Below are positions 63,084 to 64,000 of a stretch of 64,000 nt of DNA, piece after piece. This stretch comes from Apteryx mantelli. Lineage: Eukaryota > Chordata > Aves > Apterygiformes > Apterygidae. A program made the translations under genes and the position numbers. The stretch is taken from positions 25,795,958 through 25,859,957 of the forward strand of contig NC_089979.1 of assembly GCF_036417845.1 (NCBI RefSeq), in the 5' to 3' direction. The notes beneath the pieces were generated by a model. The model was not told the origin of the DNA, ran no database searches, and was given only the letters and a program-made list of their open reading frames with translations. The stretch's first letter is position 1; each line of letters opens with the position of its first letter.

Positions 63084-64000
63084 CAGTGGCAGGAGAGGGT
63101 CATATATCATGGCCTCTGGGACGCTCTGTATATGAAGATCATCTGGACTGTAGGTTTGATGCTTTCTGGAAGCCTCTGCCTTCCTGCATCTGTAGTAAAT
63201 CCCAGGCGCTTAGGCTGTCTGTCCTGGAGCTTGCCCCCACTGGGGTCTGACGAGGACCTGGGGAAGGGGACAGACGGAAGCATGCTGCCAACTCCAAACA
63301 ACTCATTAGCCTGTTCCTGACTATCCTCTTTCCCATGTGTTCCTCATATGTGGACAGTAACAGGGCTTGGAGTTAAATGCATTGTACTGGCAATGGGAAG
63401 TGGCCATCTTCCCTGGAAGCCCTTCAGCCCTTTTCCCAGCATGCATTTAAATATGGGCTCATTATATGATGGGAGAAAGGCTACAAGCCTCCTGGTTAAA
63501 ATGATGGTTGAGAGCAGGCTGCCTCCACCAGTGCAGTCATCTGGTGCACAGCTGAGCTTTTGAGGGGAGGAGGCCAGAGGGAACAAGCTAGATGAATTGT
63601 CCTGCCACACTGCGTAAAGCCTGTGGGCCATAGGTTGATCATCCTAGATATTTGCTTACAATCACGATGAACATTAGGATTTTGCAGTAAAACTTTAGAA
63701 AAATGCTTAACAGCATGAGAAAAATTTGTTTAAGCCACAGTGAACTCTCTAATTCTTCTTACCAGCCTTCCACAAGGAGGGAGCATCTGGTGGGCAGAAC
63801 AGGTCAGAGTCCCAGGTGCATATGCTAGTGGTTTCATTGTCATCAACAGACATTACATTTTTTTGATTTATTTTGTGCAATGAATAAAACTTCATTTCCT
63901 GCTCTCTTAAGGATGTTCTACTTTGCTTGATTTGTACAAAAATGAACTATGGATGTATCCATATAAAAGTTGAAAGAAATTGGGTGACATGGATTTAACA

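Larger units (their letters stand above)
47432..64000 (+). other. VPS13B: VPS13B intron 3 (incomplete, at least 16.6 kb)
   Basis: Donor GTAAGA at 47432; no acceptor or fourth exon encoding the acidic stretch that follows in VPS13B was found before the window ends. The intron holds many simple repeats listed separately. Stretches not otherwise described, such as 47,700-50,500, 51,700-54,900, 55,750-57,200, 57,600-59,400 and 61,450-63,040, show no gene, RNA or clear transposon that I can name. At 49,255-49,330 'taatcctgcatttccttc' and 'gcttgagcaaaaagttcag' resemble an old sauropsid repeat. Confidence 0.75.

Noticed and set aside
63084..63250. Possible exon after the C-rich acceptor-like tract at 63,053-63,083
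   Set aside because: The open frames do not match VPS13B, and no donor in a fitting phase was seen. The region is only GC-richer than its surroundings.
1..64000. CRISPR arrays, operons, toxin-antitoxin or other prokaryotic systems
   Set aside because: The sequence is a bird nuclear region. No direct-repeat arrays, Shine-Dalgarno-led gene clusters or compact ORF arrangement exist.
1..64000. tRNA, rRNA, snRNA or microRNA genes
   Set aside because: No cloverleaf with A and B boxes, no rRNA-like block and no known small-RNA sequence was recognised by eye. A covariance-model search would settle this.

Overview
The window looks like a vertebrate, almost certainly avian, nuclear chromosome segment. 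The evidence is AT-rich non-coding DNA with almost no open reading frames of substance, several CR1 LINE fragments (two with the bird-type 3' end that gives way to repeats of ATTCTGTG), one solo endogenous-retrovirus LTR, and one CpG-island promoter followed by widely spaced, intact coding exons. There is no bacterial gene organisation, and almost all ATG-to-stop frames here are chance frames.

Layout. Positions 1 to about 38,500 are intergenic, holding CR1 copies (about 5.2 kb, 7.0-7.9 kb, 20 kb, 37.5 kb), older SINE-like and palindromic fragments, a decayed coding-like relic near 8.2-8.5 kb, a small CpG-rich patch at 18.0 kb, purine-rich tracts, and a solo LTR at 32,376-33,201 with a 5-bp target duplication. 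Positions 38,520-39,115 form a CpG island with GC boxes, an E-box and an ETS-type site. From there a plus-strand gene runs off the right end of the window.

That gene is VPS13B (COH1). Coding exon 2 (39,701-39,847, 49 codons, carrying the start codon) and exon 3 (47,288-47,431, 48 codons) join in phase 0 and give the highly conserved N-terminus of VPS13B, the start of the chorein-N region. VPS13B is a very large bridge-like lipid-transfer protein of the Golgi and endosomal system; its loss causes Cohen syndrome in humans. Only the first 97 of roughly 4,000 codons are here. I found no exon 4, so intron 3 is at least 16.5 kb long.

The remaining sequence is intronic: two decayed CR1 copies in intron 2, many simple repeats (including a 42-nt T run and long GT and CT tracts), a palindromic MITE-like fragment, and a second coding-like relic on the minus strand near 55.5 kb. 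In tetrapods the gene upstream of VPS13B is usually OSR2, so the 38-kb upstream interval probably carries long-range regulatory DNA. That is inference from synteny, not something read from the sequence. I found no novel multi-gene system, and I do not claim one.
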